Shown: positions 1 through 9,655 of the stretch, one piece after another
How the letters are laid out: each line of letters begins with the position of its first letter
How positions within the stretch are numbered: the stretch's first letter is position 1
Origin: Novosphingobium sp.
GTDB taxonomy: Bacteria > Pseudomonadota > Alphaproteobacteria > Sphingomonadales > Sphingomonadaceae
Assembly (NCBI RefSeq): GCF_030696665.1
Contig: NZ_JAUYRV010000040.1
Location: forward strand, 62,001-126,000
Direction of reading: 5' to 3'
Length of the DNA stretch: 64,000 nucleotides
The notes under the pieces: model-generated
Databases searched by the model: none
Told to the model about the DNA's origin: nothing
Seen by the model: the letters and a program-made list of their open reading frames with translations, nothing else
Translations under genes and position numbers: made by a program

Positions 1-1
1 G

Positions 2-724
2 GCGGCGGTAGGTCCGGCTCCCACACAGGAACCTGCGGCCCTTTCGGGCGCGCTTGACCGCGCGTTCGGCCAGATGGCAGGCGCACAGAGCGGCGGTTCG
101 CTGTCGCTTTCGTTGCAGCTCCTGCTCATCATGGGGCTGCTGACGATCCTGCCCTCGCTGGTGCTGATGATGACCAGCTTTACCCGTGTGCTGATCGTGC
201 TGTCCATCCTCCGTCAGGCGATGGGCCTGCAGCAATCACCGCCCAATCAGGTGCTGATCGGTCTTTCGCTGTTCCTTTCGCTGTTCATCATGGGGCCGAC
301 GCTCGACAAGGTGAACGCCAATGCGATCCAGCCTTATGCCAGCGGCCAGATCGGCGCGGAGCAGGCGCTGGCGGCAGGCGGGCGTGAATTTCACGGCTTC
401 ATGATCCGCCAGACGCGCGAGACGGACCTGCGCATGTTTGCCGATATGGCCAAGGCCCCGCGCTTTGCCAGCACGGCGGACGTGCCCTATTCGATCCTGC
501 TGCCGGCCTTCGTTACGAGTGAACTGAAGACCGCTTTCCAGATCGGCTTCATGCTGTTCCTGCCATTTCTGGTGATCGATCTCGTCGTCTCATCCGTGCT
601 GATGAGCCTTGGCATGATGATGATGAGCCCGACGATTGTTTCTTTGCCGTTCAAGCTGTTGCTGTTCGTGCTGGTCGATGGCTGGGCGCTGCTGATGGGC
701 AGCCTTGCGGCGAGTTTCGGATGA
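2..724 (+). CDS. fliP: Flagellar biosynthetic protein FliP (5' end truncated by window edge; frame open upstream of ATG 74)
   Basis: Translation [60 protein letters not shown] is characteristic of FliP; followed by fliQ, fliR, flhB. Confidence 0.95.
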   Translation, partial: AAVGPAPTQEPAALSGALDRAFGQMAGAQSGGSLSLSLQLLLIMGLLTILPSLVLMMTSFTRVLIVLSILRQAMGLQQSPPNQVLIGLSLFLSLFIMGPTLDKVNANAIQPYASGQIGAEQALAAGGREFHGFMIRQTRETDLRMFADMAKAPRFASTADVPYSILLPAFVTSELKTAFQIGFMLFLPFLVIDLVVSSVLMSLGMMMMSPTIVSLPFKLLLFVLVDGWALLMGSLAASFG

Positions 725-996
725 TGGACGACACCGCCTCCCTCCTCTCGCTGGCAGACCGGATGCTGTGGATCACCGCGCTGGTGGCGGCGCCCGTACT
801 GCTCGCATCGCTTGCGGTCGGCTTGGTCGTCGGCGTCATTCAGGCCGCCACATCGGTGAACGAGCAGACGCTGACGTTCGTGCCCAAGCTGGCGATTACT
901 GCGCTGGTGCTCGTGCTGTTTGGGTCGGCCATGCTTGGCCTGATCGGGGATTTCACCAAGGAAATCTTCGAGCAGATAGCGATGACAGGCAAATAG
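721..996 (+). CDS. fliQ: Flagellar biosynthetic protein FliQ
   Basis: 91 aa two-TM protein, ATGA overlap with fliP, FliQ-like sequence and synteny. Confidence 0.93.
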   Translation: MMDDTASLLSLADRMLWITALVAAPVLLASLAVGLVVGVIQAATSVNEQTLTFVPKLAITALVLVLFGSAMLGLIGDFTKEIFEQIAMTGK

Positions 997-1000
997 CGCA

Positions 1001-1783
1001 GTGCTGCAACTCAACTTCGGTTTTGGCGCGCTTGAGGCCGATTTCTGGCGCTGGATGTTCGTGATGACGCGGATTGGCGCGGCGATGTTTGCTGCGCCCC
1101 TGTTTGGTGCAGCAACAGTGCCGCCGCAGGTGCGCGTGATCGTGACCGGAGCGATTGCGCTGCTGATCTGCGCGTGGACGCCAATGGCCGCGCCGCCTGC
1201 CTTGCTGTCGGTGAACGGCTTGCTGGCGACTGCCAACGAAGTGGTGATCGGCCTGGCCATCGGGTTTGCGTTGCAGCTCTCGTTCGCCGCGCCGACGCTG
1301 GCTGCGGAAATCATCGGCGGCGGCATGGGTATGTCCATCGCCACCACCGCCGATCCCGTCAGCGGCGCAAGTTCGCCCGCAATGGGGCAGTATTTCGCGG
1401 TGGTGCTGACGGTGATCTTTCTGGGCACCGGGGCGCATCTCAACTGGATTGCGCTGCTGGTCGATAGCTACGCCACGTTCCCGCCGGGCACGCCGTGGCT
1501 CGCACCGGGCCGGATGGAGCTGATCACGCAGTTTGCCGGGCAGATGTTCGTCACCGCGCTGCTGATCGCGCTGCCGGTCACGCTGATCCTGCTGCTGGTG
1601 CAGGTGACGACGGGCATCATCAGCCGCTCTGCCCCCAGCCTCAACCTGTTCTCGCTGGGCTTGCCTGCGGGCGTGCTGGCAGGCCTTGCCGCGATGATCG
1701 CCGCCGCGCCGATGCTGACCGACGTGATGGTGGAAATCTCCGCCACCGCTGTCGGCCAGGCCGCCGCGTTGATCGCGCAATAG
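1001..1783 (+). CDS. fliR: Flagellar biosynthetic protein FliR
   Basis: 260 aa multi-TM protein, GTG start, synteny fliQ-fliR-flhB. Confidence 0.92.
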   Translation: MLQLNFGFGALEADFWRWMFVMTRIGAAMFAAPLFGAATVPPQVRVIVTGAIALLICAWTPMAAPPALLSVNGLLATANEVVIGLAIGFALQLSFAAPTLAAEIIGGGMGMSIATTADPVSGASSPAMGQYFAVVLTVIFLGTGAHLNWIALLVDSYATFPPGTPWLAPGRMELITQFAGQMFVTALLIALPVTLILLLVQVTTGIISRSAPSLNLFSLGLPAGVLAGLAAMIAAAPMLTDVMVEISATAVGQAAALIAQ

Positions 1784-1796
1784 GGGGCGCGCTGCG

Positions 1797-2960
1797 ATGG
1801 CCGAGCAGGAGGGCGAGAAGTCCTTTGCCCCTACAGAGAAGCGCAAAAAGGACGCCGCCAAGAACGGCGACGTCTTGCGCTCGAAGGAACTGGCGACGGC
1901 GGTGGGCGTGGCTGTGGGTGCGGTGTGGCTGAAGTTTGCCGGGCCGTGGCTGTTCGATGCATTGCAGGACACGCTGCGTGCCTCGTTCACGCTGGATCGC
2001 GCGGCGATTGAGGATTTCACGCCGAACAAGCTGCTGATCGGCGCGTTGGTGGCAGTATTGCCGCCGGTGTTCGTGCTGGGCGCTGTCGTGCTGGCTTCAT
2101 CGGTGTTTGCGCAAATCGGCCTGTCCGATGGCCGCTGGAACATGGGCAACCTTGCGCCGAAGGCATCGCGCATCAACCCGATGTCGGGGCTGAAGCGCAT
2201 GTTCGGCACGCAAGGGTGGATCGAGCTGGGCAAGGGTCTGGCCAAGCTGGCGCTGATGGGCACGATTGCCTGGTGGTGGGGTTCGGGCGAGGTTTCGAAG
2301 CTGATCGGCCTTGGCCACGGCGACATTCACGGACAGCTGGTGCAGGCGTGGGACGCGATCACCTCGCTGGCCTTTGCGCTGGCGGCGGGGCTGGTCATCA
2401 TCGCGCTGCTGGACTTTCCGATCCTGTGGATCCGCCGCTTCTTCCGCCTGCGCATGACGCTGCAGGAGATCAAGGACGAGCACAAGGAATCCGAAGGCTC
2501 GCCCGAAAACAAGGCCGCCGTGCGCAACAAGCAGCGCCAGCTGGCGATGGGCGCGATGCAGGGCGCGATGGCCAAGGCGCAGTTCGTCATCACCAACCCG
2601 ACGCACTTCTCGGTGGCGCTGACCTATGACCCCGACCTTGCCCCTGCCCCGGTGGTGCTGGCAAAGGGGCGTGGCGAGAAAGCGTTGGCGATGCGCCAGT
2701 TGGCCGCGGAACTGGGCGTGCCGACCATCGAGATCCCGCCACTCGCCCGCTCGGTCTATTTCACCACGCGCGAAAACCAGATGATCCGCGAGGATTTGTA
2801 TGCCGCCATCGCCTCGGTGCTGGCCTTCGTCATGTCCTTGAAGCGGGGCGACAATCCGCAACTGCCGTCGATCGATTTGCCCATCCACATGCAGTTCGAT
2901 GCCGAAGGCCGTCCTGAAGCGATTGTGCAGCTTAACCGCACCGCCGCCCCGCCGTTCTAG
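1797..2960 (+). CDS. flhB: Flagellar biosynthetic protein FlhB
   Basis: Contains the autocleavage motif NPTH (VITNPTHFSVALTYD) and an N-terminal EKTEKPT-like region (FAPTEKRKKDAAKNGDV). Confidence 0.95.
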   Translation: MAEQEGEKSFAPTEKRKKDAAKNGDVLRSKELATAVGVAVGAVWLKFAGPWLFDALQDTLRASFTLDRAAIEDFTPNKLLIGALVAVLPPVFVLGAVVLASSVFAQIGLSDGRWNMGNLAPKASRINPMSGLKRMFGTQGWIELGKGLAKLALMGTIAWWWGSGEVSKLIGLGHGDIHGQLVQAWDAITSLAFALAAGLVIIALLDFPILWIRRFFRLRMTLQEIKDEHKESEGSPENKAAVRNKQRQLAMGAMQGAMAKAQFVITNPTHFSVALTYDPDLAPAPVVLAKGRGEKALAMRQLAAELGVPTIEIPPLARSVYFTTRENQMIREDLYAAIASVLAFVMSLKRGDNPQLPSIDLPIHMQFDAEGRPEAIVQLNRTAAPPF

Positions 2961-2965
2961 TCCTT

Positions 2966-4402
2966 ATGGAAAGCGCATCAGCCACAGCATCGACATCGGC
3001 AACCGCCCAGATCGTCCAGACTCTGGGCGCAGGCAGCGGCATCAACACGGCGCAGCTGGCAGAGCAGCTTGCCGCCGCGCAGTTCGCCACCCGCATTGAT
3101 CAGCTTGCGGCGAGAAACGAGAAGCTGACCGCACAGATCTCCAGCGCGTCGAACCTCAAGTCGCTGATGAGCACGCTGTCCTCATCCATCGGCTCGCTGA
3201 TCCGCACCGGCGATCTGGCGGTGAAGCCGTCCATTTCAAACGCCAATGTGGCCACCGTCAGCAAAGGCACCGCCACCGGTAGCGGCAGCTACAGCCTTGA
3301 AGTGTCCAGCTTGGCCAATTCGCAGAAGCTGCTGACACCCGCCTACACTTCGGCCACGTCCACGGTCGGATCGGGCACACTGACGCTGCGCTTCGGCACG
3401 GTATCAGGCACGTCCTTCAACGCTGACACCACGCAGGACGCGGTCGACATTGCCATCCCCAGTGGTGCGACGCTGACCGATGTGGCTGCCGCCATCAACG
3501 CTGCGGGCACCGGGGTTTCGGCCTATGTCGCCAATGGCACGTCCGGTGCGCAAATCGTGCTGCGCGGCAAGGAAGGCGCGACCAGCGGCTTTCAGATCGA
3601 GGCGACCGAGACCGTCGGCGAGGAAGGCCTTGCCAATCTGGCCTGGACGCCCGCCACGGTTGGCACCCGCCTGAAATCCACCGCAACCGATGCAGCATTC
3701 ACGCTCGACGGGGTGGACTACACGTCAAAAAGCAACACCGCCAACGACGTTGCGCCCGGCCTCAACCTGAAGCTGACCGCGACCAACATCGGCAACCCCG
3801 CAACGATCAACTTCAGCGATCCCTCCAGCGGTATCACCACCGCCATGACCGATCTGGTCGCTGCGCTGAACGAGGTGGCATCGCAGTTGAACGCCGCGAT
3901 GAACAAGGACAGCGGCGATCTGAACAATGATCCCGGCGCGCGCGCGCTGCGCACATCGCTGATTACGCTGGCCGGTTCGACGATCATGCCCAATGCCGCC
4001 ACCGGTGCGCCTGCGACGTTCTCGGACCTTGGTCTGAAGACCGAGCGCGACGGCACGTTCAGCCTCGATACTGCGCGCCTTGCCAAGACGCTGCAGGATT
4101 CACCTGATGAGGCGGGCGCGATGTGGACGACCGGACTTTACGGCGTTTATGCCTCCATCGACAAGATCGCGCGCTCCGCCTCGGCGGTCAGCGGCACCTC
4201 TCTCGGCAGTTCGATCACGCGCTATACCGCGCTGCAAAAGACGCTGACCGAGAAGACCGAAACGCTGTCCACGAAGCAGGAGGACTTCCGCCAGCGGCTG
4301 GTCCAGCGCTTCGCCTCGATGGACACGCGGGTCAGCAATTCGCAATCGACGCTGTCCTTCCTGAAGGCCCAGATCGACGCGTGGAACGGGAGTGACAACT
4401 GA
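2966..4402 (+). CDS. fliD: Flagellar filament capping protein FliD
   Basis: 478 aa; GSGINTAQLAEQLA N-terminus and coiled-coil C-terminus typical of FliD; followed by fliS. Confidence 0.9.
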   Translation: MESASATASTSATAQIVQTLGAGSGINTAQLAEQLAAAQFATRIDQLAARNEKLTAQISSASNLKSLMSTLSSSIGSLIRTGDLAVKPSISNANVATVSKGTATGSGSYSLEVSSLANSQKLLTPAYTSATSTVGSGTLTLRFGTVSGTSFNADTTQDAVDIAIPSGATLTDVAAAINAAGTGVSAYVANGTSGAQIVLRGKEGATSGFQIEATETVGEEGLANLAWTPATVGTRLKSTATDAAFTLDGVDYTSKSNTANDVAPGLNLKLTATNIGNPATINFSDPSSGITTAMTDLVAALNEVASQLNAAMNKDSGDLNNDPGARALRTSLITLAGSTIMPNAATGAPATFSDLGLKTERDGTFSLDTARLAKTLQDSPDEAGAMWTTGLYGVYASIDKIARSASAVSGTSLGSSITRYTALQKTLTEKTETLSTKQEDFRQRLVQRFASMDTRVSNSQSTLSFLKAQIDAWNGSDN

Positions 4403-4785
4403 TGCTGCATCACCGCAATGATCCATCGGAAGCCTACCGCCGCGTCGATTTCGATGCGCGGGTTTCAGGCGCGAATTCGGGCCAGTTGGTCGATCTGTGT
4501 CTTGAACAGGTTATCGGATCGATCGGCCGCGCGCTGCACGCGCAGGAACGCAGTGACAATTCGGCCAAGAGCGCCGCGCTCACCCGCGCCATTTCCGCGC
4601 TTACCGCACTGCAAATGGGTATCGATATGTCGAACCCTACAGCCAAGGCGCTGGTGCAGCTTTATCAGTCCGCACGCGGGGCGATCCTTGATTGCGTGAC
4701 ACGGTTCAACCCCACCACGCTCAAAGTGATCCGGCAGGACTTCATCGAAATCCGCGAGGCTATGCTGCGCAGCATTGCTGCGTAA
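4402..4785 (+). CDS. fliS: Flagellar export chaperone FliS
   Basis: 127 aa helical protein coupled (TGATG) to fliD; NSGQLVDLCLEQVIGSIGRA region FliS-like. Confidence 0.85.
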   Translation: MLHHRNDPSEAYRRVDFDARVSGANSGQLVDLCLEQVIGSIGRALHAQERSDNSAKSAALTRAISALTALQMGIDMSNPTAKALVQLYQSARGAILDCVTRFNPTTLKVIRQDFIEIREAMLRSIAA

Positions 4786-4822
4786 GGGCCTTCAAGACGG
4801 CAACAATTTGCAGCTACCAAAT

Positions 4823-4912
4823 CGTCATGCTGAACTTGTTTCAGCATCCATCTATCAACAATAGCTACAGTGTGGGTGGATAAATGGACCCTGAAACAAG
4901 TTCAGGGTGACG
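4823..4912. repeat. ~90-bp cloverleaf-like palindromic repeat, copy 1
   Basis: CGTC-ATGCTGAACTTGTTTCAGCAT-CCAT...ATGG-ACCCTGAAACAAGTTCAGGGT-GACG; two self-complementary 21-nt arms inverted relative to each other. Confidence 0.9.
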
Positions 4913-4949
4913 AAGTGACCCGTTCAACGTCACCCGCCTTACACAGAAA

Positions 4950-4980
4950 AAGCCCGGAGCCGGCATGAGGCTCCGGGCTT
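4950..4980. terminator. Bidirectional intrinsic terminator between fliS and cheB-like gene
   Basis: AAGCCCGGAGCC ggcatga GGCTCCGGGCTT, flanked by an A-run on + (T-run on -). Confidence 0.85.
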
Positions 4981-5038
4981 CCTTTCTACCCGCGCGAATG
5001 GGGACGGTTCGCGCGGGAAGCTGGATGCGGGAAGAATG

Positions 5039-6079
5039 TCAGCCCGTATGGCAGCAGGCGATCAGGGCCTCGCCAAGATCGCCAAGCCCCAGTTCCTTGT
5101 CAGCCGCTTCCATGTCCATTGCAGCGTTTGGCGCTTCGGCCACCATTGCGGTCTTGCGATCCTGCACGAAGGTTTTGCACCCGGCATCGCGCATCAGGCG
5201 CAGGCCCTTGGCACCATCGCGGCCCATGCCGGTCAGCACAGCGCCAGCCGCCGGGATCGCACCGCGCGCGATTGATCCGAACAGCAGGTTGGCCGCAGGG
5301 CGCACGCCGTCCACCGGATCGCGGTCGATCAGGCGCAGCTTGGCAGGTGTGCCCGGTTCAATCACCGCGTGACGCTCAGGGTCATAGGCGATGTGGATTG
5401 TGCCCGGCACAAGCGGCGTGGCATCCTTGGCGGCCTTTACCGCGCATTTCAGCTCGCCATCCATGCGTTTGATGAATGTTTCAACCACCGCCGGCTCGGC
5501 ATTGAGCGTGATGATTGTGGGCGGGCACTTTTCGGGAAAATCGCCGAGGATCTGCGTCAGCGCATCGATCCCGCCCATCGATGCGGTGATCGCAAGGATG
5601 TGGCCGTTCCATTCGAAGTTCGTTTCTGCCACCTTGGCAACCCTGGTGGTGTCACGCGGGGCGCGCCGGTCCTTGACGTTGCTGTTGGCCGCCGCCAGCA
5701 CGATCTTGCCCAACTGGCCCACGGTCTTGGCAAACTGTTCGGGCGTGGCCTTCAAAGGTTTGGGGAAGCATTCCACCGCGCCCAGCTCATAGGCCTTGAG
5801 CGAAGTTTCAGTGCCCGCCTGCGTAAGGCTGGAGAGCATGACCACCGGAATCGGGTTCGATCCCATCAGCTCTTCCAGGAATTCGATCCCGCTCATCCCC
5901 GGCATTTCCACGTCGAGCGTGACCACGTTGGGGCGCAGTTCCTTGATCTGCTCTCGGGCGTCGTTGGCACTGGACGCCGCACCGACAACCGTCACGTTCT
6001 TTGCCTGATCGAGAATATCGGCAAACAGCGCCCGCATAGCGGCGGAATCATCGACAACGAGTACGCGAGCATCATGCAT
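5039..6079 (-). CDS. cheB: CheB-like chemotaxis response regulator with degenerate methylesterase domain
   Basis: Receiver domain (VLVVDDSAAMR, VVTLDVEMPGMSG) and CheB-like C-terminal domain (TGMGRDG), but the QH motif is replaced (ITLNAEP). Confidence 0.85.
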   Translation of the reverse strand: MHDARVLVVDDSAAMRALFADILDQAKNVTVVGAASSANDAREQIKELRPNVVTLDVEMPGMSGIEFLEELMGSNPIPVVMLSSLTQAGTETSLKAYELGAVECFPKPLKATPEQFAKTVGQLGKIVLAAANSNVKDRRAPRDTTRVAKVAETNFEWNGHILAITASMGGIDALTQILGDFPEKCPPTIITLNAEPAVVETFIKRMDGELKCAVKAAKDATPLVPGTIHIAYDPERHAVIEPGTPAKLRLIDRDPVDGVRPAANLLFGSIARGAIPAAGAVLTGMGRDGAKGLRLMRDAGCKTFVQDRKTAMVAEAPNAAMDMEAADKELGLGDLGEALIACCHTG

Positions 6080-6300
6080 TTGAAGGAACCTCTTGAACTG
6101 GCGTGATTATGCCGTCCACATTCCTTTACGCGCGCAGAGCCGACCAATTCCTGTGCCGCCCCTTACGTATCTCACCCTAAGGTACGCGAAAGGCGGCCTT
6201 TGCCCTCATGCCCTATCTCTTCGAACCATGATGCCGTGTCCGATTCCCCCGGACCGGCCAAGTAGAGCCGCCTTAGTCGAGTCGGAGGAAGAGCATCTTC

Positions 6301-6573
6301 ATGTCGTCGGTCACGCCATCGATCACTTTGCCCGCGCGCTGCGATCGCGCCGCAGCCGAAGCGCTGCTGCCTGAAATGATTGCAGCACTCGGCTCCGGCC
6401 CGCTGCGGATCGATGCGCGCGAGTGCCAGCACATCGGCCAGGCCATGCTCCAGTTGCTCGTCAGCGCCCGCCAAACCGGTGAAGGCGCGGTGATCGAGCC
6501 TTCGCAGACATTGCGCGACGTGGCCCAGCTCACCGGGCTTGGCGAGGAACTCTTTTCAGGGATTCACGCATGA
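6301..6573 (+). CDS. STAS-domain protein in chemotaxis operon
   Basis: 90 aa STAS-like fold sequence; ATGA overlap with cheA. Confidence 0.75.
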   Translation: MSSVTPSITLPARCDRAAAEALLPEMIAALGSGPLRIDARECQHIGQAMLQLLVSARQTGEGAVIEPSQTLRDVAQLTGLGEELFSGIHA

Positions 6574-8789
6574 CCGCCGAAGAAATCCAGGCCATCTTCT
6601 TTGCCGAGTGCGAGGAGTCGCTCGAAGCCGCAGAGCAAGGCCTTGCGGCCTGCCGCGATGGCACGCAGGACAGCGATACCGTCAACGCGGTGTTTCGGGC
6701 AGTCCATTCGATCAAGGGCGGCGCGGGCGCGTTCGGCTATATCGCGCTGCAGGGCTTCACCCATACTTTCGAAACACTGCTTTCGGATGTGCGCGATGGC
6801 ACCGTGCCGATTACCGAACCGCTGATCGACCTGATGCTCGGCGGGCTTGATACACTGAGCGACCACGTTACCGCTGCGCGCGATAGTGGTGAGCCGCCAG
6901 AGGATGCCGCGCTGCAGGCGGAAATGACCGCTGCGATGGCGGCCAATGCGGGTGCAGCACCAGCAGCGCCAGTTGCTGCCGCTCCCCCCCCTCCTGCGCC
7001 CGCCCCTGAACCTGAAAAGGCCGAAGTGGCTGACAGTTCGGGCGACGATTTCGACTTCGACTTTGATCTCGACGCCCTGCTGGATGACATTTCGGATGAC
7101 ATGGCCCCGGCTGCTGTTGCCCCCGAAGCCCGCTGGCAAGTTCGCGTGCGGCCCCATGCTGCGGCGATGCGCAATGGCAGTGAACCGCTGCTGATGCTGC
7201 GCGAAATGAGCGAACTGGGCGGCGTTTGCGAACTGTGTGACATATCCTCGATCCCGCCCCTCGACGGCTTTGATGTCGGTACGGGGTATCTTGGCTGGGC
7301 ATTCAGCTTCCCCGCCAGCGTGGGCGAAGATGCGGTTCGCGACATCTTCGATTTCGTCGGTGACGACTGCTCTTTGGCCTTTGGTGCCCAAGCAGACATG
7401 CCGCAGGTGCAATATCCTGAACCGCCGGTACCAATTGCACCAGTGGCAACCGCACCCATTGCAGTTCCTGTTGCCGCGCCCGTGGCGGCGATGGTGCAGT
7501 CTCCTGCCTCCGCCGTTCCGGCGCCCGTCGAAGCGCCGCTTGCCCCGGACCCCGAATTGGCGCGCACGGGTTCGGCACCGCCAGCACCGCCTGCACCCGG
7601 CCAGTCAATCCGCATTGAACTGGGCAAGCTCGACAAGCTGATCGACGCTGTGGGCGAACTCGTTATCGCGCAGGCCATGATGGCACAGCGGCTGGCCGAT
7701 CAGGGCCTCGCTGTGGCCGAAGACATGACAATGATCGAAGGGCTGACCCGCGACATCCAGGAATCGGCCATGGCGATCCGCGCCCAGCCGATCGGCTCGG
7801 TGTTCAGCCGCGTGCCACGCATCCTGCGTGAACTTGCATCTTCCACCGGCAAGCACGTGAAGCTCGAAGTGTCGGGCGAGACGACCGAACTGGACAAGAC
7901 TGTCATCGAGCGTCTGGGCGAGCCGTTGACTCACCTGATCCGCAATGCGGTAGATCACGGCATCGAACAGGCGGACGAACGCATCGCTGCCGGAAAGCCC
8001 GCCGAGGGCACGCTGACGCTTTCGGCAGAGCACCGGTCTGGCCGCATCCTCATCCGCATTGGCGATGACGGCAAGGGCATCGACCGCGAACGCGTGTTTG
8101 CCAAGGCGGTCGAAAAAGGCCTGATCTCGCCCGATACGGTGATGAGCAAGGAGGAGATCGACCTGCTGATCTTCGCACCGGGCTTTTCTACCGCGCAGAC
8201 CGTGACGAATGTGTCCGGTCGCGGCGTGGGCATGGATGTAGTCCGCCAGAACGTGAAGGATCTGGGCGGGCGCATCACCATCGATTCCGAACCCGGCAAG
8301 GGCACCACATTCACGCTTACCCTGCCGCTGACGCTGGCCATTTCCGATGGTATGGTCGTCAACGTGGGTGACCAGACACTGGTCGTGCCGCTTGCCAATG
8401 TGGTGGAAAGCCTGCGCCCCGAACCCAACGAAGTTCAGGGCCTTGGTGCCAGCCGCTGCATGATAAACGTGCGCGGACGGTTCATTCCGGTGATCCCGCT
8501 CAGCCAGTCCGTAGGAGCAGCCGGTGCCTGCACCGACCCGCGCGATGGCGTGCTGATCGTGGTCGAAACCGAGGGCGCAGGCCGCGCCGCACTGCTGGTC
8601 GATGCGATCTGCGATCAACGCCAGGTCGTCATCAAAAGCCTCGACACGCATTACCGCTCGGTCGAGGGCGTGGCGGGTGCTACCATCCTTGGTGATGGCC
8701 GTGTCGCGCTGATTGTCGATGTCGACAGCCTCGTCTCGCGCAGCCTCGCGTCTGCGGGCGGCAATTCTCCGCTGGCAGAAGCCGCATGA
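6570..8789 (+). CDS. cheA: Chemotaxis histidine kinase CheA
   Basis: HPt motif AVHSIKGGAGAFGY, N-box LTHLIRNAVDHGIE, GDDGKGID, CheW-like C-terminus. Confidence 0.97.
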   Translation: MTAEEIQAIFFAECEESLEAAEQGLAACRDGTQDSDTVNAVFRAVHSIKGGAGAFGYIALQGFTHTFETLLSDVRDGTVPITEPLIDLMLGGLDTLSDHVTAARDSGEPPEDAALQAEMTAAMAANAGAAPAAPVAAAPPPPAPAPEPEKAEVADSSGDDFDFDFDLDALLDDISDDMAPAAVAPEARWQVRVRPHAAAMRNGSEPLLMLREMSELGGVCELCDISSIPPLDGFDVGTGYLGWAFSFPASVGEDAVRDIFDFVGDDCSLAFGAQADMPQVQYPEPPVPIAPVATAPIAVPVAAPVAAMVQSPASAVPAPVEAPLAPDPELARTGSAPPAPPAPGQSIRIELGKLDKLIDAVGELVIAQAMMAQRLADQGLAVAEDMTMIEGLTRDIQESAMAIRAQPIGSVFSRVPRILRELASSTGKHVKLEVSGETTELDKTVIERLGEPLTHLIRNAVDHGIEQADERIAAGKPAEGTLTLSAEHRSGRILIRIGDDGKGIDRERVFAKAVEKGLISPDTVMSKEEIDLLIFAPGFSTAQTVTNVSGRGVGMDVVRQNVKDLGGRITIDSEPGKGTTFTLTLPLTLAISDGMVVNVGDQTLVVPLANVVESLRPEPNEVQGLGASRCMINVRGRFIPVIPLSQSVGAAGACTDPRDGVLIVVETEGAGRAALLVDAICDQRQVVIKSLDTHYRSVEGVAGATILGDGRVALIVDVDSLVSRSLASAGGNSPLAEAA

Positions 8790-9655
8790 GCCTGATGGAC
8801 GCCCTTGATGCGTCGATGCCCGGGGTCAGCCCCGGCGTGTTCGACGAGGCAGACTTCCGCGCGATTTCGGAAATCACGCACAAGGAAGCCGGCATCGTCC
8901 TGTCCAGCGGAAAGGCCATGCTGGTCTATTCACGCCTCGCCCCACTGGTGCGCAACGCCAATTGCGCGACATTCGGTGCCTATGTCATCCGCATTCGTGA
9001 AGACGCGACTGAGCGCACCAAGGCGATCTGCGCACTGACGACTAACCACACCTTCTTCTACCGCGAAGCCCACCACTTTGAACACTTCGCCCGCGAAGTG
9101 CGCCCAGGCTATGTCCAGCGGCTGCAAAGCGGCGGCAAAGTGCGTCTGTGGTCGGCAGGCTGCTCCAGCGGTGAGGAAACGTGGTCCTTGCTGATGACGT
9201 TTCTGGGCGAAGACGCTTCCGCTGGCGCAAACATCGCCAAGCGCGATCTGCGTCTGCTGGCCAGCGACATTGCCACGCACGCCATCGCCAAGGCCCGCGC
9301 AGGCACCTACCGCACCGAGGATCTGAAGCCCGTACCCGATGGCTTGCGCCGCCACTGGACGCGCAGCACCGGCGAGGAATCGACCATCGCGCCCGAAGTG
9401 CAGCAACTTGCCCGCTTCCGGTCGCTCAACCTGCTGGGTGATTGGCCGATGCAGGGGCAGTTTGACACGATCTTCTGCCGCAACGTGATGATCTATTTCG
9501 ATAATCCCACCAAGGAACGGCTCGTGCATCGTTTTGCCGAGAAGCTCGCCCCCGGCGGCTGGCTTTACATCGGTCATTCCGAACGCGTGACCGGTCCGGC
9601 GCTCGATCTGCTGTCGACCCAGGGTCCAACCATCTACCGCAAGAGGGCCGCATGA
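8786..9655 (+). CDS. cheR: Chemotaxis protein methyltransferase CheR
   Basis: RLWSAGCSSGEETWSLLM and FDTIFCRNVMIYF motifs; ATGA overlap with cheA. Confidence 0.96.
   Translation: MSLMDALDASMPGVSPGVFDEADFRAISEITHKEAGIVLSSGKAMLVYSRLAPLVRNANCATFGAYVIRIREDATERTKAICALTTNHTFFYREAHHFEHFAREVRPGYVQRLQSGGKVRLWSAGCSSGEETWSLLMTFLGEDASAGANIAKRDLRLLASDIATHAIAKARAGTYRTEDLKPVPDGLRRHWTRSTGEESTIAPEVQQLARFRSLNLLGDWPMQGQFDTIFCRNVMIYFDNPTKERLVHRFAEKLAPGGWLYIGHSERVTGPALDLLSTQGPTIYRKRAA

Noticed and set aside
953-2888. Long minus-strand ORFs (953..2326, 2097..2888) opposite fliR/flhB
   Set aside because: Low-complexity, Arg/His/Gln-rich antisense translations caused by high GC; the + strand encodes clear FliR/FlhB
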